Source: Pseudomonas mendocina (GTDB lineage: Bacteria > Pseudomonadota > Gammaproteobacteria > Pseudomonadales > Pseudomonadaceae). Taken from it: DNA of 64,000 nucleotides. The notes below the pieces were generated by a model, which saw only the letters and a program-made list of their open reading frames with translations, ran no database searches and was not told where the DNA came from. The stretch's first letter is position 1. Each line of letters starts with the position of its first letter. The position numbers and the translations under genes were made by a program. Below, in pieces: positions 7,828 through 17,048 of this stretch. The stretch lies in contig NZ_CP027657.1 in assembly GCF_003008615.1 (NCBI RefSeq), positions 5,270,001-5,334,000 on the forward strand. Reading direction: 5' to 3'.

Positions 7828-7872
7828 CAGGCGCGGCAACGCCTGGGCACCATCCGAAGGAGAACCACCATG
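7828..7872 (+). promoter_or_regulatory. CGGCAA-hairpin translation leader, copy 2
   Basis: Stem CAGGCG/CGCCTG (7828-7833 with 7840-7845) closes the same CGGCAA hexaloop (7834-7839). AAGGAGAACCACCATG follows at 7857-7872, 11 bases after the stem. The outer stem pairs differ from copy 1 but remain paired. Confidence 0.65.
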
Positions 7873-8436
7873 CAGCACCACTACAAATCCACCGCACCGG
7901 CCACAGTGGCCATCGTTCAAGAGCTGTACCAGGCCAAGGCCGAGCTACGCGCGAAATCCGCCGCGCTTGGCGCATTGTTTGGCACCATCACCTGCAACTA
8001 CGCCGGCGGCGTGAAACTCAGCGCAGACAAGGCGCTCGATGTGCACTGGCGCCGCCCTGACGAATGGGGCTACCGCGAACTGCGCACCAAGCCCGTCATC
8101 CCCAAGGGCACCGAAAAGAAAGAGCGCGCCGATATACGCGTCGAGCATGAGCGCCTGCTCACCCTCTGGCGCGAAAACTACCCGCCTCGCATCGACGTAC
8201 ACAGCTACTGGGATCGCCTCGGCGTCAACACCGGCAACCTGCTCCTGTGTGGTGGCGTTACGTTCGAGCACCAGGGCACGGCTTACTTCCTCCTGGGTTT
8301 CTCGATCGACGAGGCCGACCACCTGGCCAAAGTCGCCGCCGGCAAACCCACCTCCGGCTGGATCGAGGGCGCGGTCGAGATTCTCCCCTCCGAGTACGCA
8401 GCGGCTGTCGAGGCGTTCAAGGGAGCGCAATCATGA
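7870..8436 (+). CDS. Hypothetical prophage protein
   Basis: A 188-residue soluble protein with an N-terminal helix (VAIVQELYQAKAELRAKSAALG) and a mixed C-terminal domain. No family recognised. It is introduced by the second CGGCAA hairpin leader and ends in an ATGA overlap with the next gene, so the two form a translational pair. Lies between the primase and a membrane protein gene in the early/cargo operon. Confidence 0.6.
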   Translation: MQHHYKSTAPATVAIVQELYQAKAELRAKSAALGALFGTITCNYAGGVKLSADKALDVHWRRPDEWGYRELRTKPVIPKGTEKKERADIRVEHERLLTLWRENYPPRIDVHSYWDRLGVNTGNLLLCGGVTFEHQGTAYFLLGFSIDEADHLAKVAAGKPTSGWIEGAVEILPSEYAAAVEAFKGAQS

Positions 8437-8747
8437 GCAAAGACCTCGCCTGCAAAGTCACCGACCGTGGTTTCCCGATCATCCTCTTCGAGGATGAGTA
8501 CGGCGAAAGATGCTCACTTCAGATCAGCAGCCTGATGGGCGACCAAGTGTTCTGCTGGTTCGGCGTCACCAGCCCCACCATCCAGGTCATGGAATCTGGC
8601 AAGGGCTGGCAGCCCGTGAAGCTGCCAGTGGGCGCCGTAGTCAGCAGCCGAATGCACATCAGCCAGGAACAGGTGCGCCAACTACTGCCACACCTGCAGG
8701 CCTTCGCCGAATCTGGCGAGTTCGCCTTCGACCCACTCAGTAGCTGA
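8433..8747 (+). CDS. Small phage protein of the CSLQ-SS type, unknown function
   Basis: A 104-residue protein. The block FEDEYGERCSLQISSLMG followed by HISQEQVRQLLPHLQAFAESGEF resembles a small uncharacterised protein widespread in tailed phages. This likeness is from memory of the family pattern, not from a search. The start is fixed by an ATGA overlap with the preceding gene. No catalytic residues can be proposed. Confidence 0.6.
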   Translation: MSKDLACKVTDRGFPIILFEDEYGERCSLQISSLMGDQVFCWFGVTSPTIQVMESGKGWQPVKLPVGAVVSSRMHISQEQVRQLLPHLQAFAESGEFAFDPLSS

Positions 8748-8755
8748 CCCACTCC

Positions 8756-8806
8756 AGCCCCGTCGAGCGGCAACTCGGCGGGGCTACCCCAAGGAGAACC
8801 ACCATG
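8756..8806 (+). promoter_or_regulatory. CGGCAA-hairpin translation leader, copy 3
   Basis: Twelve-base arms (8756-8767 and 8774-8785), paired throughout with one G-U, close the loop CGGCAA (8768-8773). AAGGAGAACCACCATG follows at 8791-8806, only 5 bases after the stem. Confidence 0.7.
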
Positions 8807-9763
8807 CACCTACAACCCCACCACCGCTGGCCGCTGCTGGCCATGGTCGCCGCCCTCGCCGGCGTCACGGCCACGTCGGTGGCGATGGCCATTTCCGCGC
8901 TGATCGACAACACCGTGTTGGCCACCCTGTTCGCCTCGGCCGCCGTGGTGCTGGATCTATTCAAGTACGCCGCGTGGCCGCTCGCCCTGATGCTGCTGGC
9001 AGCCCGCCGCATCCTGGCCGCGCTGCTGATGATGGCCAGTGCCCTGGCCTTGGGCACCGTTTCTGGCTGGGCCACCTACGACCGGCTTATGTCCTCGATC
9101 ATCACCAGCCAGGCCGAACACCAGGCGCAACACGAACAACGCCAGGCCGACCTACTGGAGCTGCGCCAGGCCGACGCCGCCCGCATCGAGCAGCTCGACG
9201 CCGAAGCGGCCGCCGTGCATCACCAGGCCAACGCCCTGCGCGAGCGCGGCATGGTCAGCCGCGCCCTGGAGCTGGAAAGCGCCGCCCTCACTCGCATCGA
9301 CACCCAACGCACCGCCGCCCAGGTACGCCGCGACACCGCATCGCAGGAACTCACCGCCCTGCGCAGCCAACCGGCCAAGGCGGCAGGCCTGCCGCTGGAA
9401 CTGGCCACCCTACTCTGCCTCGGCTTCGCCCTGGCGCTGGAGGTGGTGCCAGCACTGATCCTCAGCGCACTGCGCCCCGTACCCGTTACCGAAACCGCGC
9501 GCGCTACTGCGCCGGAACGCCAGAAACGCCCCGAGGAACGCCCCCAGGAACACGCGAAAACGCAGCCAGAAGCCGCAACAGATGAAGCGTTCCCGGCTGA
9601 CCTGCTGCAACTGATCGCCCGCACGGAAAGCGGCACCAAGCTGGCCGTCAGGCAGGTCGCGAAGGAATTGAGGATGGGCAGCGAAAGAACCACCCGACTG
9701 ATGCAGCAGGCCACAGAAGCCGGCCTGCTGAGCAAGACCGCCTCTGGTTACGTGGCGGCATAA
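8804..9763 (+). CDS. Polytopic membrane protein with coiled coil and C-terminal winged-helix-like domain
   Basis: A 319-residue protein with an unusual layout. Three N-terminal hydrophobic segments (about residues 9 to 90) are followed by a long Gln/Glu/Ala coiled coil (about 100 to 190), a further hydrophobic segment (about 200 to 225), a charged linker, and a C-terminal module of about 55 residues (VRQVAKELRMGSERTTRLMQ) that looks like a winged helix with a recognition helix. A DNA-binding domain on a membrane anchor could tether element DNA or act as a sensor. Family not recognised. Preceded by the third CGGCAA leader. Confidence 0.65.
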   Translation: MHLQPHHRWPLLAMVAALAGVTATSVAMAISALIDNTVLATLFASAAVVLDLFKYAAWPLALMLLAARRILAALLMMASALALGTVSGWATYDRLMSSIITSQAEHQAQHEQRQADLLELRQADAARIEQLDAEAAAVHHQANALRERGMVSRALELESAALTRIDTQRTAAQVRRDTASQELTALRSQPAKAAGLPLELATLLCLGFALALEVVPALILSALRPVPVTETARATAPERQKRPEERPQEHAKTQPEAATDEAFPADLLQLIARTESGTKLAVRQVAKELRMGSERTTRLMQQATEAGLLSKTASGYVAA

Positions 9764-9768
9764 AGAAA

Positions 9769-9824
9769 GGCCCCGGTGAGCGGCAACTCACCAGGGCCAA
9801 CCAACCCCAAGGAGAACCACCATG
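9769..9824 (+). promoter_or_regulatory. CGGCAA-hairpin translation leader, copy 4
   Basis: Twelve-base arms (9769-9780 and 9787-9798) with one mismatch close the loop CGGCAA (9781-9786). AAGGAGAACCACCATG follows at 9809-9824, 10 bases after the stem. Confidence 0.7.
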
Positions 9825-10076
9825 CAAGTGAAAAACCAAGAAGTCAGCGCCGATAAGGCTACCACACCGGGGCGGCGCACACGCCCAACCCTGGCCAGTC
9901 ACCGACTCGACCTGCCCAGCATCTGCGACATCTGCGGCAAGCCCCGCTCAACCGGCAAGCACGCCAAATGCAGCCGCACCCGCCAGCAAACCAAGCAGGC
10001 CGAGTGGTCGGCCTTCATGGCCGAACTGGCCGCCAAACGCCTCGCCAAACAGGAGCGCCGCCGCTATGGCCGTTGA
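9822..10076 (+). CDS. Small basic protein with cysteine motif
   Basis: An 84-residue, strongly basic protein. CDICGKPRSTGKHAKC (about residues 35 to 50) gives a C-x2-C-x11-C pattern with a histidine, suggestive of a small zinc knuckle, followed by a Lys/Arg-rich helix. It could bind nucleic acid. Introduced by the fourth CGGCAA leader; its 3' end overlaps the next gene by 11 bases. Confidence 0.55.
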   Translation: MQVKNQEVSADKATTPGRRTRPTLASHRLDLPSICDICGKPRSTGKHAKCSRTRQQTKQAEWSAFMAELAAKRLAKQERRRYGR

Positions 10077-10272
10077 AATCCGCTGCCGCTACGCCACCGG
10101 CACCTACGTGGCCACCGTCAAAGGCGAGAAGCGCACCGCCAGCAACACCATCAGCGCCCGCCACGCCGCCGAAGCCATGGCCGTAAAACTCGGCCTCGAT
10201 CCGGCCCGCTTGGTGGAGAAACAACGCGACCTGATCGACCCGAAAGACCGCGTCGTCTTCACCCATCCATGA
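10066..10272 (+). CDS. Hypothetical small prophage protein
   Basis: A 68-residue protein, N-terminal half probably beta-strands (IRCRYATGTYVATVKGEKRT) and C-terminal half helical. No recognised family. It overlaps the end of the preceding gene by 11 bases and is the last gene before a strong terminator, so it closes the primase operon. Confidence 0.5.
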   Translation: MAVEIRCRYATGTYVATVKGEKRTASNTISARHAAEAMAVKLGLDPARLVEKQRDLIDPKDRVVFTHP

Positions 10273-10406
10273 GAGTCAGCGCGGCAAGAAGAATAGATGG
10301 AGCACCCGACACGGCCGTGATCCTTGCCCGATGCACGGCCGGCGGGCGTGGGTCGAGTATACCGCCCCGCGCCCTGCCGCCTGGCAAGAATCGGGCACTG
10401 CATCTT

Positions 10407-10434
10407 CTCGGCCCGCATATGGGCCGAGTTTTTT
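10407..10434 (+). terminator. Rho-independent terminator closing the early operon
   Basis: CTCGGCCC-GCATAT-GGGCCGAG followed by six T. It separates the primase operon from the integrase gene. The 207-base gap 10273-10479 holds this terminator and presumably the integrase promoter. Confidence 0.85.
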
Positions 10435-10479
10435 AATGGCTCATACACTGGGCCTTTCGTTGTTTCGCGTGGGTACGCA

Positions 10480-11646
10480 ATGGCAAAGGGTGTAGAGGTA
10501 CGCGGCAACCGCGTGCGCGTGTATTTCCGTTATCAGGGCGAGCTGTGCCGCGAGCCGTTCAACGGCGACGCCACGCCCGAAAACGTCGCCCAGGCTGAGC
10601 GCCTGGTCGGCATGATCGAGTACGAAATCAAGGCGGGCACCTTCAGCTATGCCCGCCACTTCCCCGACTCGCCCAGGGTGAAAACCAACACCCTGGGCCA
10701 CTACATGGATCTGTGGCTCGAGATCAAACGCAACGAGATGGCCCCATCCGGCTTCCGCACCTACAAGAGCAAGGTCGAGACGCACATCCGCCCGCGCTGG
10801 GGCGACGAACAGGCCGACGCCATCGACCACCTGCACTTACAGGAATGGGTGCACAAGACGCTGATGCCGTCCCTGCATAACCGCACCGTGCGCGAGATCG
10901 TCAGCCTGGTGAAGCAGATATTCACCCTGTACCGCGCGCGCAACCGCTCGGCGCACGACCCGACAGAGGGCATCACCATCCGCCAGCCCGACCCGGACGA
11001 GGTCGACCCATTCGACCGTGAGGAAATCGACGCCATCCTCAGCACGCCCACGGACAAGCTCCAGGAGCTATATCTCGCTCAGTTCATGCTGTGGACGGGG
11101 CCGAGGGTGTCGGAGGCCATCGCCCTGGCCTGGGAGGACGTCGACCTGAAGGCCGGCACGGTGAGGTTCCGCCGTGGCCAAGTGCGTGGCGTGTACAAGG
11201 TTACGAAGAACAGGCGGTCAAACCGCGAGGTGCGCTTGCTCAAGCCAGCGCTCCAGGCGCTGCACGCGATGGCCATGCACACGCAGAAGCTCAAACCGGT
11301 GGAAGTCGAGGTGCTCGACCGTGACAACAAGACCAGGAAGCGCCAGGCGCTGCGGTTCGTGTTCCACTGCACCAGCACCGACGCAGCGCACAGCAGCTCG
11401 GACATGCTGCTCAAGGGATTCTGGCGCCCGCACCTGGAAGCGGCCGAAGTGCGGTACCGGGGGCCGAACAACTGCCGCCACACCTACGCCAGCCAGTTGC
11501 TGACCACCGGAGCTGTGACGCTGCAATGGCTCAAGGACCAGATGGGCCACACCACCATTGCCATGCTTGAACGCCATTACGGCAAGTACATCAGCAAGGA
11601 CGGCCCGGACATGATCCCCTTGCTGGAGCAAGCCCTAAAGCTCTGA
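10480..11646 (+). CDS. Tyrosine-type site-specific integrase
   Basis: A 388-residue integrase that recombines the element into tRNA-Leu. It has an N-terminal arm-binding region (about 1 to 60), a SAM-like core-binding domain (about 75 to 165) and a catalytic domain (about 180 to 380). Catalytic residues visible are R209 (GPRVSEA), R333 in NNCRHTYAS (the box II histidine before it is asparagine, a common variant), H357 in GHTT and the nucleophile Y367 in RHYGKY. The ATG at 10480 fits the family length; upstream in-frame codons run through the terminator and are rejected. No excisionase gene is recognised nearby. Confidence 0.92.
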   Translation: MAKGVEVRGNRVRVYFRYQGELCREPFNGDATPENVAQAERLVGMIEYEIKAGTFSYARHFPDSPRVKTNTLGHYMDLWLEIKRNEMAPSGFRTYKSKVETHIRPRWGDEQADAIDHLHLQEWVHKTLMPSLHNRTVREIVSLVKQIFTLYRARNRSAHDPTEGITIRQPDPDEVDPFDREEIDAILSTPTDKLQELYLAQFMLWTGPRVSEAIALAWEDVDLKAGTVRFRRGQVRGVYKVTKNRRSNREVRLLKPALQALHAMAMHTQKLKPVEVEVLDRDNKTRKRQALRFVFHCTSTDAAHSSSDMLLKGFWRPHLEAAEVRYRGPNNCRHTYASQLLTTGAVTLQWLKDQMGHTTIAMLERHYGKYISKDGPDMIPLLEQALKL

Positions 11647-11667
11647 ATCAGAGCCCCAGAAACGACG

Positions 11668-11696
11668 AAAGGCAGCCCGCAGAGGCTGCCTTTTTC
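11668..11696 (+). terminator. Terminator after integrase
   Basis: AAAGGCAGCC-CGCAGA-GGCTGCCTTT followed by T residues, 21 bases after the integrase stop. Confidence 0.85.
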
Positions 11697-11780
11697 GTTC
11701 CACCATTCCCAGAGTGTTCCCAAAACGCTCCCTTCTGAGAAGCGATCCGGCTACAACCCCCGGAAATACTGGCTTGTACA

Positions 11781-11825
11781 TGGTGCGGACGGAGAGACTC
11801 GAACTCTCACACCTTGCGGCGCCAG
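11781..11825. other. Probable attachment site (att) of the prophage within the 3' half of tRNA-Leu
   Basis: Integrases of this class recombine in the 3' half of tRNA genes and restore it with element-borne sequence. The core must lie in this stretch, but the partner copy is outside the window so its exact limits cannot be read. Confidence 0.5.
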
Positions 11826-11865
11826 AACCTAAATCTGGTGTGTCTACCAATTCCACCACGTCCGC
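11781..11865 (-). tRNA. tRNA-Leu(UAG)
   Basis: An 85-base gene including encoded CCA (11781-11783). The anticodon stem-loop CCAGA-TTTAGGT-TCTGG carries anticodon UAG, and the long variable arm is typical of leucine tRNA. The T arm GAGAGTTCGAGTCTC is intact. Its 3' end faces the integrase, so the sequence is both a working tRNA and the right attachment site of the element. Confidence 0.95.
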
Positions 11866-11880
11866 GTGGCTTTGCAGCTT

Positions 11881-11911
11881 AAAACAAAAACGCCAGGCTT
11901 TTGGCCTGGCG
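11881..11911 (-). terminator. Terminator between tRNA-His and tRNA-Leu
   Basis: On the minus strand CGCCAGGC-CAAAA-GCCTGGCG is followed by TTTTTGTTTT. It follows tRNA-His directly, so tRNA-Leu depends on readthrough or on a separate promoter in the 15 bases left. Confidence 0.75.
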
Positions 11912-11921
11912 CTTTGGAATA

Positions 11922-11997
11922 TGGGGTGGACGATGGGAATCGAACCCACGACACCAGGAGCCACAATCCTGTGCTCTACCAACTGAGCTACGCCCAC
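11922..11997 (-). tRNA. tRNA-His(GUG)
   Basis: A 76-base gene with encoded CCA at 11922-11924. Anticodon stem-loop CAGGA-TTGTGGC-TCCTG gives anticodon GUG. D arm and T arm (GTGGGTTCGATTCCCAT) are intact. Confidence 0.95.
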
Positions 11998-12036
11998 CAT
12001 ATTGCATTTGCTTACCCAGCTTGCCTGACCGCCAAA

Positions 12037-12113
12037 TGGCGCACCCGGCAGGACTCGAACCTGCGACCATCCGCTTAGAAGGCGGATGCTCTATCCAGCT
12101 GAGCTACGGGCAC
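12037..12113 (-). tRNA. tRNA-Arg(UCU)
   Basis: A 77-base gene with encoded CCA at 12037-12039. The anticodon loop CTTCTAA carries UCU, reading AGA/AGG codons, which are rare in this GC-rich genome. First gene of the tRNA cluster. Confidence 0.95.
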
Positions 12114-12223
12114 TTATCCATCCGCTAGCGCAGACTTAAAGCTTTTGGCTCCAACCTCACCACCAGGGCTTGGCTCTTGCCGCCTCACCCAGCGAGTGGC
12201 TGTTCCTGAGAAGCGGGGCGAAT

Positions 12224-12250
12224 GTTATAGACGCCTCCCAACCTCGTCAA
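12224..12250 (-). promoter_or_regulatory. Promoter of the tRNA cluster
   Basis: On the minus strand TTGACG (12250-12245) and TATAAC (12229-12224) are 15 bases apart, followed by a GC-rich discriminator (ATTCGCCCCGC) typical of stringently controlled stable-RNA promoters. The rest of the 12114-12381 gap is the upstream region of folD with no other clear signal. Confidence 0.5.
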
Positions 12251-12381
12251 CAGAAATTTTCAAAAAAATTCAGCGATTTAAAGGAGTTACGCGAAAACAG
12301 TGGTGGGCGCCTTTGCCCAAGTGAGCGCCCATGCGAGAATGCGCGTCCTTTTTTCATCCTTATTAATGGTTAACCAGCGCA

Positions 12382-13236
12382 ATGACCGCACAACTGATCG
12401 ACGGCAAGGCGATCGCCGCCAGCCTCCGCCAGCAGATTGCCCAACGTGTCGCCGAACGCCGCCAGCAAGGCCTTCGTACGCCAGGCCTGGCTGTGATCCT
12501 GGTGGGCACCGATCCTGCCTCCCAGGTCTATGTGTCACATAAACGCAAGGATTGCGAAGAAGTCGGCTTTCTTTCCCGTGCCTATGATCTGCCGGCCGAG
12601 ACCAGTCAGGCTGATCTGCTTGCCTTGATCGACGAGCTCAACGAGGATCCGGCCATCGACGGCATTCTGGTTCAGCTGCCGCTGCCGGAGAATCTGGATT
12701 CTTCCCTGCTGCTCGAACGCATCCGTCCAGATAAGGATGTGGACGGTTTCCACCCCTACAACATCGGCCGCCTGGCCCAGCGCATGCCGCTGCTGCGCCC
12801 CTGCACTCCCAAGGGCATCATGACCCTGCTGGAAAGCACCGGCGCCGACCTTTATGGCATGCATGCAGTGGTAGTCGGTGCCTCGAATATCGTCGGTCGC
12901 CCAATGGCCATGGAGCTGTTGCTTGCCGGCTGTACTGTCACCGTGACCCACCGCTTCACCAAGGATCTGGCCGGCCATGTCGGCCAGGCCGATATCGTCG
13001 TGGTCGCAGCCGGCAAACCGGGCCTGGTCAAGGGTGAGTGGATCAAGCCAGGCGCCATCGTCATCGATGTTGGCATCAACCGCCAGGAAGATGGCAAGCT
13101 GGTCGGCGACGTGGTGTACGAGACCGCCCTGCCCCGCGCCGGCTGGATCACCCCGGTACCGGGCGGCGTCGGCCCCATGACCCGCGCCGGCCTGCTGGAA
13201 AATACCCTGCACGCGGCCGAACACCTGCACCAATAA
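12382..13236 (+). CDS. folD: Bifunctional methylenetetrahydrofolate dehydrogenase/cyclohydrolase FolD
   Basis: FolD interconverts 5,10-methylene-THF and 10-formyl-THF in the cytosol, supplying one-carbon units for purines and formyl-Met-tRNA. The 284-residue length is standard. Signatures are the substrate loop [13 protein letters not shown] (about residues 52 to 64), with its catalytic lysine, PCTPKG (about 139 to 144), the NADP-binding ASNIVGRPM, and [10 protein letters not shown] near the C-terminus. A conserved Pseudomonas neighbour of cysS and this tRNA cluster. No obvious regulation. Confidence 0.97.
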   Translation: MTAQLIDGKAIAASLRQQIAQRVAERRQQGLRTPGLAVILVGTDPASQVYVSHKRKDCEEVGFLSRAYDLPAETSQADLLALIDELNEDPAIDGILVQLPLPENLDSSLLLERIRPDKDVDGFHPYNIGRLAQRMPLLRPCTPKGIMTLLESTGADLYGMHAVVVGASNIVGRPMAMELLLAGCTVTVTHRFTKDLAGHVGQADIVVVAAGKPGLVKGEWIKPGAIVIDVGINRQEDGKLVGDVVYETALPRAGWITPVPGGVGPMTRAGLLENTLHAAEHLHQ

Positions 13237-13253
13237 GCAACGCTGCACAACGA

Positions 13254-13279
13254 ACAACGGCACCCAAGGGTGCCGTTGT
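13254..13279. terminator. Bidirectional hairpin between folD and the ABC operon
   Basis: Arms ACAACGGCACCC and GGGTGCCGTTGT are separated by two bases. It can end folD and the convergent ABC operon; T-tracts are weak on both sides. Confidence 0.55.
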
Positions 13280-13296
13280 CGTTTCCGCCCTGCAGA

Positions 13297-15039
13297 TCAG
13301 TTGCGTGCCTGCTCCCAGGATTTGAGCAACTCGTCGTAGGCAATGGTCTCGCCCTTGGGCTTCTCGTTGGCCAGCTTGGGTTTCGGTGCACCCGGCTGGT
13401 CGAACCAGTACTGCGGATCACGCGGCTCGTTCAGCTTCGGCCCGCACTCGCCCAGCACACCGGAGCGCTCCAGGCGACCGAGCATGGTGTCCTGCGCTGC
13501 GGCCAGGCCATCGAGCGCCTGCTGCGGGGTCTTGTCGCCGCTGGCGGCCTCGGCGATGAACTGCCACCAGAGCTGGGCCAGGCGAGGGTAGTCCGGCACG
13601 TTGGTGCCGGTCGGCGTCCACTGCACGCGCGCCGGGCTGCGGTAGAACTCCACCAGGCCACCGAGCTTGGGCGCCACGTCAGTCATCGCCTGCGAATTGA
13701 TGTCCGACTCGCGGATCGGCGTCAGACCGACCAGGGTCTTCTTCAGCGAGACGGTCTTGGAAGTGACGAACTGGGCGTAGAGCCAAGCGGCCAGGCGCTG
13801 CTTCTCCGGGGTGGACTTGAGGAAGGTCCAGGAACCGGTGTCCTGATAACCCAGCTTCATCCCCTCCTCCCAGTACGGCCCCTTGGGCGACGGCGCCATG
13901 CGCCATTTCGGTGTGCCGTCCGCGTTGACCACGGGCAGCCCCGGCTTGGTCATGTCGGCAGTAAAGGCGGTGTACCAGAAGATCTGCTGGGCGATGGCGC
14001 CCTGCGCCGGCACTGGACCGGCCTCGGAGAAGGTCATGCCCTGCGCTTCCGGCGGCGCGTACTGGCGCATCCAGTCGACGTATTTCTGCGTGGCGAATAC
14101 GGCCGCCGGGCCGTTGGTATCGCCGCCACGGGCAACACTGGAGCCCACTGGCCGGCAGCCCTCGACGCGAATGCCCCACTCGTCCACCGGCAGGCCGTTG
14201 GGCAGACCCTTGTCGCCGCCGCCGGCCATGGAGAACCAGGCATCGGTGAAGCGCCAGCCCAGCGACGGATCTTTCTTGCCGTAGTCCATGTGGCCGTAGA
14301 CACGCTGACCGTCGATCTCCTTGACGTGCTTGGAGAAGAACTCGGCAATGTCCTCGTAGGCCGACCAGTTGACCGGCACGCCCAACTCGTAGCCGTAGAT
14401 TTCCTTGAACTTGGCCTTGAGTTCCGGGCGTTCGAACCAGTCAGCGCGGAACCAGTAGAGATTGGCGAACTGCTGGTCAGGCAGTTGGTACAACTTGCCA
14501 TCTGGCCCGGTGGTAAAGGAAATGCCGATGAAATCCTTGAGATCCAGAGTCGGAGAGGTGAAATCCTTGGCCTCACCTTCGATCATGTCGCTGATGGCCA
14601 TGGCCTTGCCGTAGCGCGCATGAGTGCCGATCAGATCGGAGTCGTTGACCCAGCCATCGTAGATGTTCTTGTCCGACTGCATCTGCGTCTGCAGCTTCTC
14701 GACCACATCGCCTTCCTGCAGTAGGTCGTGGCGCAGCTTGATGCCGGTGATCTCACTGAAGGCCTTGGCCAGCACCTTGGACTCATACTCATGAGTGGTG
14801 ATGGTTTCCGACACCACACTGATGTTCATGCCACGGAACGGCTCAGCGGCCTTGATGAACCACTTCAGCTCTTCGAGCTGCTGCTCGGGCGTCAGGGTCG
14901 AGGGGTTGAACTCATCAGCGATCCATTTCTTCGCGGCTTCTTCATAGGCATCCGCCCAGGCCGCACCGCTCAAACCGGACAACGCCAGCAAGGCGGCCAA
15001 CGCCATGCTATGTCGGGTCTTGTTGTTATTGTCGAACAT
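13297..15039 (-). CDS. ABC importer periplasmic substrate-binding protein, glycerol/polyol type (GlpV-like)
   Basis: A 580-residue periplasmic binding protein, large for the family, as in the GlpV component of the rhizobial glycerol importer GlpSTPQUV. It has a Sec signal peptide (MALAALLALSGLSGAAWA, about residues 12 to 29) and motifs of the sugar-binding family (LPDQQFANLYWFRADWF; GWRFTDAWFSM). The ATG at 15039 follows GGAGG at good distance and is preferred to 15051. Last gene of a six-gene operon: two ATPases, two permeases, a DUF2160 protein and this receptor. Glycerol is inferred from operon architecture; another polyol is possible. Confidence 0.85.
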   Translation of the reverse strand: MFDNNNKTRHSMALAALLALSGLSGAAWADAYEEAAKKWIADEFNPSTLTPEQQLEELKWFIKAAEPFRGMNISVVSETITTHEYESKVLAKAFSEITGIKLRHDLLQEGDVVEKLQTQMQSDKNIYDGWVNDSDLIGTHARYGKAMAISDMIEGEAKDFTSPTLDLKDFIGISFTTGPDGKLYQLPDQQFANLYWFRADWFERPELKAKFKEIYGYELGVPVNWSAYEDIAEFFSKHVKEIDGQRVYGHMDYGKKDPSLGWRFTDAWFSMAGGGDKGLPNGLPVDEWGIRVEGCRPVGSSVARGGDTNGPAAVFATQKYVDWMRQYAPPEAQGMTFSEAGPVPAQGAIAQQIFWYTAFTADMTKPGLPVVNADGTPKWRMAPSPKGPYWEEGMKLGYQDTGSWTFLKSTPEKQRLAAWLYAQFVTSKTVSLKKTLVGLTPIRESDINSQAMTDVAPKLGGLVEFYRSPARVQWTPTGTNVPDYPRLAQLWWQFIAEAASGDKTPQQALDGLAAAQDTMLGRLERSGVLGECGPKLNEPRDPQYWFDQPGAPKPKLANEKPKGETIAYDELLKSWEQARN

Positions 15040-15090
15040 AGAGACCTCCATCTCAGGATATGGGGAGAGGCATACCGGCGGCAGCCCGGC

Positions 15091-15363
15091 TCAGCCCCAG
15101 CGCATTACTGCGCACAACCACAACAGCGATAGCAGCGAAGCTATCCACACGCTCCAGTCGGTCACGCCGATTACCAGCAGGTGCAGGTAGGCGCTGCCGA
15201 GCAGACCGATGAACAGCCGATCCCCACGGGTGGTGGTGATCGGCAGAAATCCCTTGCGTTCGACGCACGGCCAGCGCAGCTCGACCAGCGTCATGCCGGC
15301 CAGCAGCACGGCGATGCCGGTGAAGAACAGCGCGGTCGGTAGAGTCCAGGCCATCCAGCTCAT
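15091..15363 (-). CDS. DUF2160-type small membrane protein of the ABC importer (GlpU-like)
   Basis: A 90-residue protein with two or three hydrophobic segments (WTLPTALFFTGIAVLLAGM; GLLGSAYLHLLVIGVTDW; IASLLSLLWLCAV). Its place between permease and receptor genes, size and motif ELRWPCVERKGFLPI fit the DUF2160 family, represented by GlpU of the glycerol ABC system, whose mechanism is unknown. Begins 12 bases after the upstream permease stop. Confidence 0.8.
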   Translation of the reverse strand: MSWMAWTLPTALFFTGIAVLLAGMTLVELRWPCVERKGFLPITTTRGDRLFIGLLGSAYLHLLVIGVTDWSVWIASLLSLLWLCAVMRWG

Positions 15364-15375
15364 GACGAACCTCCC

Positions 15376-16176
<801 letters not shown>

Positions 16177-16184
16177 GGTCGGCC

Positions 16185-17044
<860 letters not shown>

Positions 17045-17048
<4 letters not shown>

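Larger units (their letters stand above)
1..11780. mobile_element. Right end of a prophage or phage-like satellite integrated at tRNA-Leu (left end outside window)
   Basis: The block runs from a UmuD-type gene through a repressor/Cro switch, CII-like and Ogr-like regulators and a primase-helicase to a tyrosine integrase. The integrase reads towards the 3' end of an intact tRNA-Leu, which is the usual layout for tRNA-targeted phages and satellites. Genes are tightly packed with ATGA overlaps, and most small products are unrecognised. No capsid, tail or lysis gene is visible, so the late genes either lie to the left or are absent. Assignment as mobile is firm; prophage versus satellite is open. 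Confidence 0.85.

Noticed and set aside
5604..7871. A 755-codon open frame antisense to the primase gene
   Set aside because: It is a shadow produced by high GC third positions; composition is low-complexity (Val, Gly, Ala, His) and the primase on the other strand has clear domains.
10324..10479. N-terminal extension of the integrase
   Set aside because: The frame runs through a strong terminator and a non-conserved sequence; the ATG at 10480 fits the family.
1..11780. Known restriction-modification, CBASS, retron, toxin-antitoxin or CRISPR systems
   Set aside because: No diagnostic motif of these systems was seen in any frame; only unclassified cargo genes are present.
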